Shown: piece by piece, positions 1 to 6,805 of the stretch | Numbering within the stretch: position 1 is the first letter of the stretch | Layout of the letters: each line of letters opens with the position of its first letter | Source: Dietzia timorensis | Lineage (GTDB): Bacteria > Actinomycetota > Actinomycetes > Mycobacteriales > Mycobacteriaceae | Assembly: GCF_020742175.1 (NCBI RefSeq) | Contig: NZ_DYXM01000170.1 | Location: 1-10,803, forward strand | Direction: 5' to 3' | DNA length: 10,803 nucleotides | Notes under the pieces: model-generated | Database searches by the model: none | Seen by the model: the letters and a program-made list of their open reading frames with translations, nothing else | What the model was told of the DNA's origin: nothing | Made by a program: the position numbers and the translations under genes

Positions 1-1910
1 GACTTGAGGTGGTTGACCACGACGGAGAACTCCTCGCCGGTCGCTTTGTCCTTGAACACCTGGGCCAGCGCCGGGCGGTGGCGGGAGGTGTCGAAGTTCG
101 GGTCGACCGACTCGGTGAGCGCCTTGAATTCGCCGACGCGCTCGACCTTCGCGGGCTTGAAGATGAGCGCGGTGGTGATGGCATCGGTGCCGAGCGTGCC
201 TGTCTCGACTGCCGCGTACTCCTCGCGGCCGATTTTCGCGTTGAGCCCGTCGACCAGGTCGTTCACGGCCTTGTCGGAGTTGTTCTCGATCTCCATGAGG
301 CCGAAGACTTCCGCGTCGATCTCGGCGAGCTGCGAGACGATCTTCGCCTTCTGGCGCTCGAACTCGGCGGCGTTGTTCGCGCCTCGGGCGTTCGGGTCCT
401 TGTCGGCGAGGGTCGTGAAGTAGTTGAGCACGTTCGCCGAGGCGACCTTGAGAGAGCCCGGAACCTCGGGAGCCGGGGTACGCGGGTTGGTCTCTTCGTA
501 CTCTGCGCCGGCGGTCGGCTGGATGCGCCACTTGTCGAAGCTGAAGTGCATGACGCCGGTGACCTCGCGGAGGGCGTCGCCCATGCGGAAGCGGTTCTCC
601 GGCGAGTAGTCCTTGCCGTTCGGGTGCCGGATCGGATTGGGGTTCTGCGTATTGATGCCGTCGTCGAGCGTGATCGAGTCGGCGAGGTTGCTCGCCGCGA
701 GCTCCTTGGCCTCGGCGGATCCGGGGCGGTGGAGGTTCGTCGGCTGCGCGTGACGCTCGCTGCCGAGGGTGAGCTCGCCGTAGCGGTCGTAGTTGAACGC
801 CTCGTTGATCACGCCCTCGCCGAGCACGACGGACATGCCCTCGACGGCTTCGCGCGCCTCGTCGTCCATCGGCAGCGTCAGCTCGGCCGGGGCCGGCTGC
901 TCGGCGCCGGTGTCGCACACGGTGGCCTCGCCGGACTGGGTGATCTGCGTCATTTCGTGGTACTCGCTGACCTTGCCGGTCACGCGCACCAGGTCGCCTG
1001 CGGCACGCTCGCCCTTGCCCTGGGCGTAGACGAAAATGCCGTCGGAGGTGGCGTCGTTCTCGTCGCCCGCGTCCTGCACGAAGTAGCCGTTGTAGCCGCC
1101 GGGCTGCTGGAAGCTCGCGGTCACGATGCCCTGCACGGTCACCGTGTCGTCGACGCGAGGCGAAGTCGCGCCCTCGCCCTGTACTGCACCGATCTTCTCG
1201 GCCGGCGCCTCGCAGTCGGCGGGATCGCTCGGCTCGGTCGGCTCGCCCGGCTCGTCTGGGTCTTCCGGCTCTTCCGGATCCGTGGGGCCGCCCGGCTCCT
1301 CACCGGGTGCGATGCCGAGGTGGTCGAACACGTCGACGCCGAAGCCTTCCCACCCGGCGGTGGCCGGGTCGAACGCGTCGTCGATGGTCGTGTCCGGCAC
1401 GCCGCCGGTACGCCGCAGCGTCGAGTCCTTCGTGCTCGCCTCGCCCGTCCCCCAGGCGCCGCCGGCCGGCTGCTCGCCGACCCGTCCGAGCGAGTCGACG
1501 ACCTCGTCGCCGCGGTAGAGCACCACCGCGTCGTCACCGTTCCACAGCCCCGCACCCGAGGACGCGTCCAGCTGGTCGGCGAATGCCGCACGCGAGCTAC
1601 CGAACAAGAACGTCTCGCCGGCCGCAACCTCGCCGGACAGCGCGTACGAGTTCGCCGTGCTGCTGCCGTTCGCGTACACGGCGACGCGGTATTCGGACAG
1701 GTCGATCGCCTCGGTGCCCTGGTTGAACAGCTCGATGGCCTTGTTGTTCCCCGTCCCCTCGACGTACTCGCTGATATACAGGCCGGTCCCCTGCGCGGCA
1801 GCAGGACCTGCAGTTATGACGCCGGACGTGCCGCCCAGCACCAACGCCGCGGCGAGCACGGACGTGGACACGCGTCCGCCAAGACGGCGGGCAAAACTCT
1901 TCGGACGCAT
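1..1910 (-). CDS. Secreted ExeM/NucH-family nuclease, 3' end outside window
   Basis: This is the N-terminal 636 residues of an extracellular nuclease; the C-terminus lies beyond the left edge. The start is ATG at 1910, with a strong purine-rich ribosome site (GGGAGGAGGG, 1917-1926). Residues 1-39 form a signal peptide: basic MRPKSFARR, a hydrophobic stretch and an AAA-Q cleavage site. A lamin-tail domain follows at about residues 43-150 (LYISEYVEGTGNNKAIELFN). Residues ~200-232 are an acidic Pro/Glu/Asp linker, and ~235-345 an OB-like domain of the YhcR type. The endonuclease/exonuclease/phosphatase fold starts near 485, with SANVLNYF (N493), GLMEIENN (probable metal-binding E540) and NHLKS at the window edge. 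This order is typical of ExeM/NucH proteins, which degrade extracellular DNA for nutrient recovery or biofilm turnover. Identity as a secreted nuclease is firm; substrate preference is inferred. It is divergent from the next gene. Confidence 0.92.
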   Translation of the reverse strand, partial: MRPKSFARRLGGRVSTSVLAAALVLGGTSGVITAGPAAAQGTGLYISEYVEGTGNNKAIELFNQGTEAIDLSEYRVAVYANGSSTANSYALSGEVAAGETFLFGSSRAAFADQLDASSGAGLWNGDDAVVLYRGDEVVDSLGRVGEQPAGGAWGTGEASTKDSTLRRTGGVPDTTIDDAFDPATAGWEGFGVDVFDHLGIAPGEEPGGPTDPEEPEDPDEPGEPTEPSDPADCEAPAEKIGAVQGEGATSPRVDDTVTVQGIVTASFQQPGGYNGYFVQDAGDENDATSDGIFVYAQGKGERAAGDLVRVTGKVSEYHEMTQITQSGEATVCDTGAEQPAPAELTLPMDDEAREAVEGMSVVLGEGVINEAFNYDRYGELTLGSERHAQPTNLHRPGSAEAKELAASNLADSITLDDGINTQNPNPIRHPNGKDYSPENRFRMGDALREVTGVMHFSFDKWRIQPTAGAEYEETNPRTPAPEVPGSLKVASANVLNYFTTLADKDPNARGANNAAEFERQKAKIVSQLAEIDAEVFGLMEIENNSDKAVNDLVDGLNAKIGREEYAAVETGTLGTDAITTALIFKPAKVERVGEFKALTESVDPNFDTSRHRPALAQVFKDKATGEEFSVVVNHLK

Positions 1911-2131
1911 TCAGCGCCCTCCTCCCGTTGGGAAATGGTCAAGTGCAACACACGAGAAGTTAACGAACCCGTGGAAAGCCTGAGAGGCAGTTCAATTGCC
2001 GATAGGTAAACATCGGGCGAGTCTTTGGGTTCGGGCGCGGGCGGCTCGCAAAGATGACAGTGCCCGCGCCACTCGTGATTAGACTTGTGGACGAGCCGAT
2101 TACGCGTGCGCGAAAGGAGGGTGGTGGCCCG
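1911..2131. promoter_or_regulatory. Divergent intergenic region between nuclease and membrane protein genes
   Basis: This 221-bp spacer must hold the promoters for both divergent genes. Next to the nuclease start is its ribosome site (1917-1926, minus). On the plus side AAAGGAGG at 2113-2120 sits 11 nt before the ATG at 2132. A possible plus-strand -10 is TAGACT at 2080-2085; the nearest -35-like hexamer, ATGACA at 2054-2059, is 20 bp away, longer than usual, so the assignment is weak. The segment 1940-2010 is more AT-rich than its surroundings and probably contains the nuclease promoter, but I could not pick convincing hexamers. No clear operator palindrome is visible. Confidence 0.4.
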
Positions 2132-2851
2132 ATGGCAATGCACTATCCACCGCTCGCCAACGGCGCGTATCGGGTCGGCGATCCGCCGCAGCCCTTCCCT
2201 CCCTCGCAGCCCGGCCCAGAGCAGTCCGCGCGGCTCGCCCCCGGTGGCCTGTATTGGGATGGCATGCCACGCCCCGCGCAGCCGCCGCAGTTCCCGTACC
2301 AGCAGCAGCCTGCTCCGCCCGCGCAGCCCGTGCAACCCGCGCAGCCCGTGCAACCTGCGCCACCGGCGCAGGCGCAACCGAGGCCGCCGCAGCCCGTGCC
2401 GCCCATGCCGCCGCAGAATTCCGGTCCGCAGCCGAAGCGTGGCCTCATCGCCGTCGGCGCGACGGCCGGTGTCGTCGCAGTGTCCGCGCTGGTGTTCGCA
2501 GTCGTCCCCGGCGACCAGTTCTCCGCGGTCGACACCTTCCAAAGCCGGGGAACATTGACGATCAGCGCGCCTGGCGCCCTCGGTGGCACGAGCGAATGCA
2601 TCCTGCCGCCGGGACTCGACGCCATCCCCAATGCGCAGGTCACTGCCCAAACGGGTGATCCGCTATCGCAGGTTGCCGCGGCGCCGATACAGTATCAGGA
2701 CGGCACGCTGGGCGAATGTACGTTCACATTCTCTCTGGACGAGGTGCCCGCCGGCCAACCCGCCTATCTCGTTTCCCTCCAGGGCCATGGCCAGCTCGAC
2801 TACACCGAACAAGAAATGCGCGACGGTGTCGATATCATCATCGAAAGGTAA
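2132..2851 (+). CDS. Proline-rich single-pass membrane protein with exported domain
   Basis: I do not recognise a named family. The 239-residue protein has three parts: a low-complexity N-terminus rich in Pro, Gln and Ala (residues 1-102); one hydrophobic segment (about 103-127, RGLIAVGATAGVVAVSALVF); and a ~110-residue domain expected outside the membrane. That domain has exactly two cysteines, C156 and C196, which could form a disulfide. A basic KR just before the membrane segment fits an N-in, C-out topology. The layout resembles many mycobacterial and corynebacterial anchored proteins with proline-rich cytoplasmic tails. I chose ATG 2132 because AAAGGAGG lies 11 nt upstream; a second in-frame ATG at 2138 is possible, while the open frame reaching back to 2054 has no ribosome site. 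The stop TAA directly abuts the ATG of the globin-flavoreductase gene, so the two are probably co-transcribed and translationally coupled. Confidence 0.8.
   Translation: MAMHYPPLANGAYRVGDPPQPFPPSQPGPEQSARLAPGGLYWDGMPRPAQPPQFPYQQQPAPPAQPVQPAQPVQPAPPAQAQPRPPQPVPPMPPQNSGPQPKRGLIAVGATAGVVAVSALVFAVVPGDQFSAVDTFQSRGTLTISAPGALGGTSECILPPGLDAIPNAQVTAQTGDPLSQVAAAPIQYQDGTLGECTFTFSLDEVPAGQPAYLVSLQGHGQLDYTEQEMRDGVDIIIER
2318..2353 (+). repeat. Perfect 18-bp tandem duplication in proline-rich region
   Basis: Two identical 18-bp units (CCCGCGCAGCCCGTGCAA) lie head to tail at 2318-2335 and 2336-2353, with a degenerate continuation after them. Each unit encodes six residues (PAQPVQ). Such in-frame repeats can expand or contract by slippage, so the length of this tail may vary between strains. 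Confidence 0.9.
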
Positions 2852-4141
2852 ATGCCCGTGTCCGCCACATCCACTCCTTTGGATCAGCTCCCCGCGCTGC
2901 TCGCTCTCCGTGAGCTGACGTATCGCGAGAGCTCGGACGTCGCGCCCGATTTCCGCCGCACCCTGGAAGACACCCTCACCACCGAGGCCCCCTATATCCG
3001 CGCCGATCTGCCCAGGAACCTCGACGAACCGTTCGCGACCTTCGTCAAGCTGTATCGGTTCCTTCTCACTAGGGTCGAGGACTCGGGCGGCGACCGCGCG
3101 AAGGTCGACGACGTTCTCGATCTGTGCCGCGACCTCGGCCACGACCTCGCCAAGTACAACGTGGTCGAGGAACAGTACGAGCAGTTCGGGCATGCGCTCA
3201 ACGCGGCGCTCGCGCGCGTCGCGGGCGAGGAGTGGACCGAGGAGCTGTCCAAGGTCCAGAACCAGTTTTATGTGATCATCGCCCGCGCCCTGGACAAGGG
3301 TTCGCGCGAGGCGCACGCCGAGGCGGCGCCGGACGGCCTCAACATCGGCGCGACGGTCGTCGACGTGCAGCGCCCCACCCGCGGACTCGCGGTGGTGCGG
3401 CTGCTCACCGACGTCCCGATGGACTACCTCCCCGGCCAGTACGTTTCGGTACTCACCCCGTACGCGCACGCCGTGTGGCGCCAGCTGAGCCCGTCGATCC
3501 CCGCCAACCCGGCGCGGCAGATCGAGTTCCATGTTCGCGCGGTCGAGGGAGGCGAACTCAGCGCCTCGCTCGTCTCAATGGCCTCCCCCGGCGACCGCTG
3601 GGTGCTGTCCAGCCCGCTCGGCGAACTCGAGATCGTCCGCAACCCGGCGCCCATCCCGGAGCAGAAGCCCGGCGAGCCCGCGCCGACGCGCCCGCTGCGC
3701 GGCGACCACCAGGACGTCCTCATCATCGCCGGCGGCACGGGCATCGCGCCGATCCGCAGCCTGCTGCTCGACATCAGCCGCTTCTCCGACAACCCGCGCG
3801 TGCACCTGTTCTACGGCGCGAAGTATCCGGGCGAGCTCTACGATCTGCAGTCACTCATCGACATGGCCTCGTTCAGCCCGTGGCTCACGGTGCAGCCCGT
3901 GGCCGAGGAACACGAGGACCCGTGGTGGCTCGACACCTCGGGCTCCGCTCCGCTGCCCCACACGCTGCACCGCTTCACCTACGGCCGCCTCGACAAGGTC
4001 GTCACCGCGTACGGCGGGTGGGGCGACCGGCAGATCATTCTTTCCGGACCGCCGGCGATGCTGCGCGCGACGAAGGAAGCGCTCATCGCGCGTGGCGCCC
4101 CGCCCGAGGCGATCTCGCACGACCCGCTCCCGGGGAGCTGA
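2852..4141 (+). CDS. Globin-flavoreductase fusion (flavohemoprotein-like), proximal His absent
   Basis: This 429-residue protein has flavohemoglobin architecture: globin domain (~20-150), FAD-binding barrel (~163-263) and NAD(P)-binding domain (~287-429). Visible marks are IEFHVRAVEGGELS in the FAD domain, GGTGIAP at 294-300, LFYGAKYPGELYDL, and SGPPAM at 398-403. Flavohemoglobins pass electrons from NAD(P)H through FAD to heme to oxidise NO. Here key residues differ. In the stretch LGHDLAKYNVVEEQY, family members usually have a His five residues after the conserved Leu (LGRDHRKF); this protein has Leu99 there, although H97 and H114 are near. The FAD motif R-x-Y-S is RQLS (210-213), with Leu replacing Tyr. 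Heme and flavin binding are therefore uncertain, and an NO dioxygenase label would be unsafe. It may belong with the divergent mycobacterial type II flavohemoglobins. The ATG abuts the previous stop; an in-frame GTG at 2858 has better spacing (9 nt) from AAAGG and is an alternative start. Confidence 0.85.
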   Translation: MPVSATSTPLDQLPALLALRELTYRESSDVAPDFRRTLEDTLTTEAPYIRADLPRNLDEPFATFVKLYRFLLTRVEDSGGDRAKVDDVLDLCRDLGHDLAKYNVVEEQYEQFGHALNAALARVAGEEWTEELSKVQNQFYVIIARALDKGSREAHAEAAPDGLNIGATVVDVQRPTRGLAVVRLLTDVPMDYLPGQYVSVLTPYAHAVWRQLSPSIPANPARQIEFHVRAVEGGELSASLVSMASPGDRWVLSSPLGELEIVRNPAPIPEQKPGEPAPTRPLRGDHQDVLIIAGGTGIAPIRSLLLDISRFSDNPRVHLFYGAKYPGELYDLQSLIDMASFSPWLTVQPVAEEHEDPWWLDTSGSAPLPHTLHRFTYGRLDKVVTAYGGWGDRQIILSGPPAMLRATKEALIARGAPPEAISHDPLPGS

Positions 4142-4144
4142 CCG

Positions 4145-4978
4145 CTACTCGGTGACGCGGCCGCCGGTGAGCACCGGGATCGCCGCGCGCACGTCCTCGG
4201 CCGCATCGGGGTCGACGTCGACGATCATCAGCTCGGCGCCGTCCGAGGCCTCGCGCAACACCTCTCCCTTTGCATCGACCAGCATCGAATGCCCGACGCC
4301 CTGCGGCGCGGAGCCCGAAACCTCGCGGCCCTCGCTCGCGGGATTCCCCTGCCCCACGGCGAGCAGCGGCGTCGTCGCGTCGAGCGCGCGGGCCCGCGCG
4401 AGCAGCTGCCATTGCTCGACCTTCCCAGGACCGTCGCCCCACGAGGCGCCGAGAATGTTCAGCCGTGCGCCGTCATTCGCGAGCTTCGTGAACTGCGCGG
4501 GGAAGCGGATGTCGTAGCAGACGGAGATTCCGATAGGCACCCCGTCCACTTCCACTACAGAAGTAGATTCGCCGGGCGCGACCGTGTCGGATTCGCGGAA
4601 GCCGAACGCATCGTAGAGGTGGATCTTGTCGTAGCCGAGGTGGATATCGGCGCCCGCACCCGGGCTTGCTGCAGACCCCGCCGGTCCTGTGACGAGGTAG
4701 GTGTTGAACACCCGGCCGTCGCCGGAAGGACGGAACATCCCGGCCATCACGACGACCCCGGCCTCGCGCGCGATGTCCGCGACCTCACTCGCCCACGGCC
4801 CGTCGAGCTCCTCGGCGACCTCGTCCAGCGGCCCGTGCCCGAACGCGCGCATCGTCGCCTCCGGGAACGCCACCACCCGGGCGCCCTGCTCCGCGGCCCG
4901 CGCCACATAGTCACGTATGACGGCGGAGTTCGCCTTCGGATCGGCCCCACTGATCACCTGTGCCGCAGCAATGCGCAC
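4145..4978 (-). CDS. Nitrilase-superfamily amidase (Nit1/Nit2-like carbon-nitrogen hydrolase)
   Basis: The 277-residue protein is a full-length carbon-nitrogen hydrolase. The Glu-Lys-Cys triad is visible: E40 in FPEATM, K118 in YDKIHLYDAF and C154 in SVCYDIRFP. These motifs match the Nit1/Nit2 branch, whose studied members hydrolyse deaminated glutathione or omega-amides such as alpha-ketoglutaramate. It is cytoplasmic, with no signal peptide. Most Mycobacteriales make mycothiol instead of glutathione, so a metabolite-repair role on alpha-ketoglutaramate or a related amide seems more likely than glutathione repair; this is inference. The start is GTG at 4978, preceded by GAGGAGG a few bases upstream. 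The gene converges on the globin-flavoreductase gene with only 3 bp between stop codons. It lies 90 bp downstream of the RclA-like gene on the same strand, separated by a GC-rich hairpin, so it may have its own promoter. Confidence 0.88.
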   Translation of the reverse strand: MRIAAAQVISGADPKANSAVIRDYVARAAEQGARVVAFPEATMRAFGHGPLDEVAEELDGPWASEVADIAREAGVVVMAGMFRPSGDGRVFNTYLVTGPAGSAASPGAGADIHLGYDKIHLYDAFGFRESDTVAPGESTSVVEVDGVPIGISVCYDIRFPAQFTKLANDGARLNILGASWGDGPGKVEQWQLLARARALDATTPLLAVGQGNPASEGREVSGSAPQGVGHSMLVDAKGEVLREASDGAELMIVDVDPDAAEDVRAAIPVLTGGRVTE

Positions 4979-4998
4979 GACGCCTCCTCTCAGGCTCT

Positions 4999-5018
4999 CC
5001 CCGCCCCGGCGGGCGGGG
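4999..5018 (-). terminator. GC-rich hairpin after the RclA-like gene, possible terminator
   Basis: An 8-bp perfect stem (CCCCGCCC paired with GGGCGGGG) closes a CGGC loop, 50 bp past the stop codon of the RclA-like gene and just before the amidase ribosome site. There is no T-tract on either strand. Hairpins without a U tail are common terminator candidates in high-GC actinobacteria, but some are only processing or pausing sites, so the role is uncertain. Confidence 0.4.
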
Positions 5019-5068
5019 TCCTGCCGGCCTCGGGCTCTGCCTTCGCGAGCCGGCCACTGCTCCCGACG

Positions 5069-6463
5069 CTACGCGAGCAGCGCGTTGAATACCTCCGAGC
5101 TGGACGGGTGGGTATAGATCGCCGAGCCCAGCGCGGAGGCGGGGACCGACTGGGTCATCGCGACCGTCACGAGGTTGATGAGCTCCTGCGAATCGACGCA
5201 GTACAGCGTGCATCCGAGAATGCGGTCGTCCTCGACGTCGATGAGGAACTTCGCGATCCCCTCGGGCTCGCCGAGGATTTTCGGCCGCGGCATGATCGGG
5301 ATGTCCGCAATGTTCTTCGACCGCACATCGAGGGTGTGCCCGCGCCCTTCGGCGTCCTCGCGGGCCGCGTCCTCGCCGAGCCCGACCTGCGACAGCGGCG
5401 GCGTGATGAACGTGGAACTCGGGACAATCCGTCCGCTGGTCGTGCGGGAACCATCGCCCCACACCGCGGAGGTGATCACCCGGTGATCGTCGAAGGAGAC
5501 GTAGGTGAACTGCGGGCCGCCGTTGACATCGCCCGCCGCGTAGACGCCCTCTACATTTGTCTGCAGATGCTCATCCACCTCGACCGCGCCACGCTCGGTC
5601 GTGGCGATTCCGGCCGCCTCGAGGCCGAGGCCGTCCGTCGCCGGGCGCCGCCCCACGGCGAGAAGTGCGTAGTCCGCCTTCAGCTCCCCGCCGTCGTGCG
5701 AAACGGTGACTCCGTCGTCATCGGAGGTAAAGCCCGAGACCTTCGCGCCGGAGAGGATGGTGATTCCGAGCTTCTCGAGGTCCGCGCGGACCTGCTCGGC
5801 GACGTCGCGGTCGAAGCGCGCGAGGAACTGCTCGGAGCCGTCGAGGACCGTAACGGAGGTGCCGAACTGCGCGAACATCGTCGCGAACTCGAGGCCGATC
5901 GGGCCGCCGCCGACGATGGCGAGCTGTGACGGATGCGTGGGGACGTGCTGGACCTGCGTGGAGTCGAGGACGCGAGGGTCGTCGATACCCGGGATGGGCG
6001 GGCGGACCGGGACGGAGCCGGTGTTGATGATGATCGTCTGGGCGGTGACGGTGAGTTCGTCGGGGCCGCCCGTGATGCGCACGTCCTTGGGGCCGGTGAA
6101 CTCGGCATCGCCGTCGATCACTGTGACCCCGGCGTCGTCGGCGAGCTTCTTATTGACGGCGTTGAGCTTGCCGATGAGGGTGTCGCGGCGATCCTGCGCG
6201 GCCGACAACGCATCGGCGTCGCCGCCCTCCGAGCCGACGCCGGCGGCTGCTGCGGTCCGGGCCGAGGAATGCAGGTGGGCGTCGGTGAGAAGAGTCTTCG
6301 TCGGCACGCAGCCGACGTTGATGCACGTACCGCCGTACATATCGGGGGACTTCTCGATCAGCGCGACTCGATCGCCCGCCTTGGCGCGCGCCATCGCGAT
6401 GGTCTTGCCGGCTTTGCCGAAGCCGAGGACGAGTACATCGAATTCCTGGTCGCTATCGCTCAT
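5069..6463 (-). CDS. rclA: RclA-like flavin disulfide reductase (pyridine nucleotide-disulfide oxidoreductase)
   Basis: The 464-residue protein is a class I pyridine nucleotide-disulfide reductase. It has an N-terminal FAD fold (VLGFGKAGKTIA, GFGKAG at 14-19), the redox disulfide GGTCINVGCVPTK (C47, C52), an NAD(P) fold (VGGGPIGLEFA, 185-190), a second FAD motif (AAGDVNGGPQFTY, about 309-321) and the C-terminal dimer domain with catalytic H452 and E457 (THPSSSEVF). GFGKAGKT, MYGGTCINVGCVPTKTL, the QFTYVSFDD stretch and THPSxSE fit E. coli RclA, a hypochlorite-resistance protein reported to act as a Cu(II) reductase, better than lipoamide dehydrogenase or mycothione reductase. This is from remembered family motifs, not a search. 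The ATG at 6463 has no ribosome site; TAACAT seven bases upstream points to a leaderless mRNA. The frame stays open upstream to 6847, but that part is repeat-derived and lacks family similarity. Confidence 0.82.
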   Translation of the reverse strand: MSDSDQEFDVLVLGFGKAGKTIAMARAKAGDRVALIEKSPDMYGGTCINVGCVPTKTLLTDAHLHSSARTAAAAGVGSEGGDADALSAAQDRRDTLIGKLNAVNKKLADDAGVTVIDGDAEFTGPKDVRITGGPDELTVTAQTIIINTGSVPVRPPIPGIDDPRVLDSTQVQHVPTHPSQLAIVGGGPIGLEFATMFAQFGTSVTVLDGSEQFLARFDRDVAEQVRADLEKLGITILSGAKVSGFTSDDDGVTVSHDGGELKADYALLAVGRRPATDGLGLEAAGIATTERGAVEVDEHLQTNVEGVYAAGDVNGGPQFTYVSFDDHRVITSAVWGDGSRTTSGRIVPSSTFITPPLSQVGLGEDAAREDAEGRGHTLDVRSKNIADIPIMPRPKILGEPEGIAKFLIDVEDDRILGCTLYCVDSQELINLVTVAMTQSVPASALGSAIYTHPSSSEVFNALLA

Positions 6464-6470
6464 GTTCGCG

Positions 6471-6476
6471 ATGTTA
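6471..6476 (-). promoter_or_regulatory. Probable -10 element for leaderless rclA-like transcript
   Basis: Read on the minus strand the hexamer is TAACAT, a good match to the actinobacterial TANNNT -10 element. Exactly seven bases separate it from the ATG at 6463, so transcription would begin at or next to the start codon. No Shine-Dalgarno sequence is present, in agreement with a leaderless message. No recognisable -35 is seen in the C-rich (minus-strand) DNA upstream. Confidence 0.55.
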
Positions 6477-6600
6477 CTCGCGGGGGAGGTGGGGGGCGGC
6501 TGGCTGTGACTGGCTGTGGCGGTCGCCGCGTGGGTGGCCGCCCGGCGACACGGCCGGCGGCTGGGTCGGCGGGTGGGCCGGCGGCTGGGTTTACATAACG

Positions 6601-6770
6601 CGGGAGACACCAACCCGAGGTGCGAGACACCAACGTGAGGGTCGATTTTGTGCCCAAAACGGGCCGAATTTCGACCCGGAGGTTGGTGTCTGGGCCCTGG
6701 GGTTGGTGTGTGGGCCCGGAGGTTGGTGTGTGGACCCGGAGGTTGGTGTATAGCTCGCGAGTTGGTTTCT
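6601..6770. repeat. 20-bp-period repeat array forming a nested inverted repeat
   Basis: The core GACACCAAC occurs at 6606-6614 and 6626-6634. Its reverse complement GTTGGTGT(N) occurs at 6682-6690, 6702-6710, 6722-6730 and 6742-6750, with a weaker copy (GTTGGTTTC) at 6761-6769. Spacing is exactly 20 bp within each side. The two sides are mirror images about position 6658: 6606-6645 can pair with 6671-6710 at 32 of 40 positions, and the inner 20-nt arms at 17 of 20. The centre holds a small GCCC-AAAAC-GGGC hairpin (6652-6664). It could be a dispersed intergenic repeat, a terminator-like RNA structure, or a multi-site operator. The function is unknown. Confidence 0.85.
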
Positions 6771-6805
6771 AGCCGCGCTCGCTCGGGCGCGCGCACGCGC
6801 ACGCG

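Noticed and set aside
9..2009. A 666-residue open frame on the plus strand opposite the nuclease gene
   Set aside because: It is antisense to a gene with signal peptide, domain motifs and ribosome site. Its Arg/Val/Leu/Gly-rich translation is typical of the opposite frame of high-GC coding DNA and shows no domain.
2054..2131. Earlier start for the membrane protein at 2054
   Set aside because: No ribosome site precedes it, and AAAGGAGG at 2113-2120 lies inside the extension at the right distance for ATG 2132.
6601..6770. 20-bp repeats as a CRISPR array
   Set aside because: The 20-bp period leaves no room for spacers, the core is only about 9-10 bp, units occur in both orientations, and no cas gene is present.
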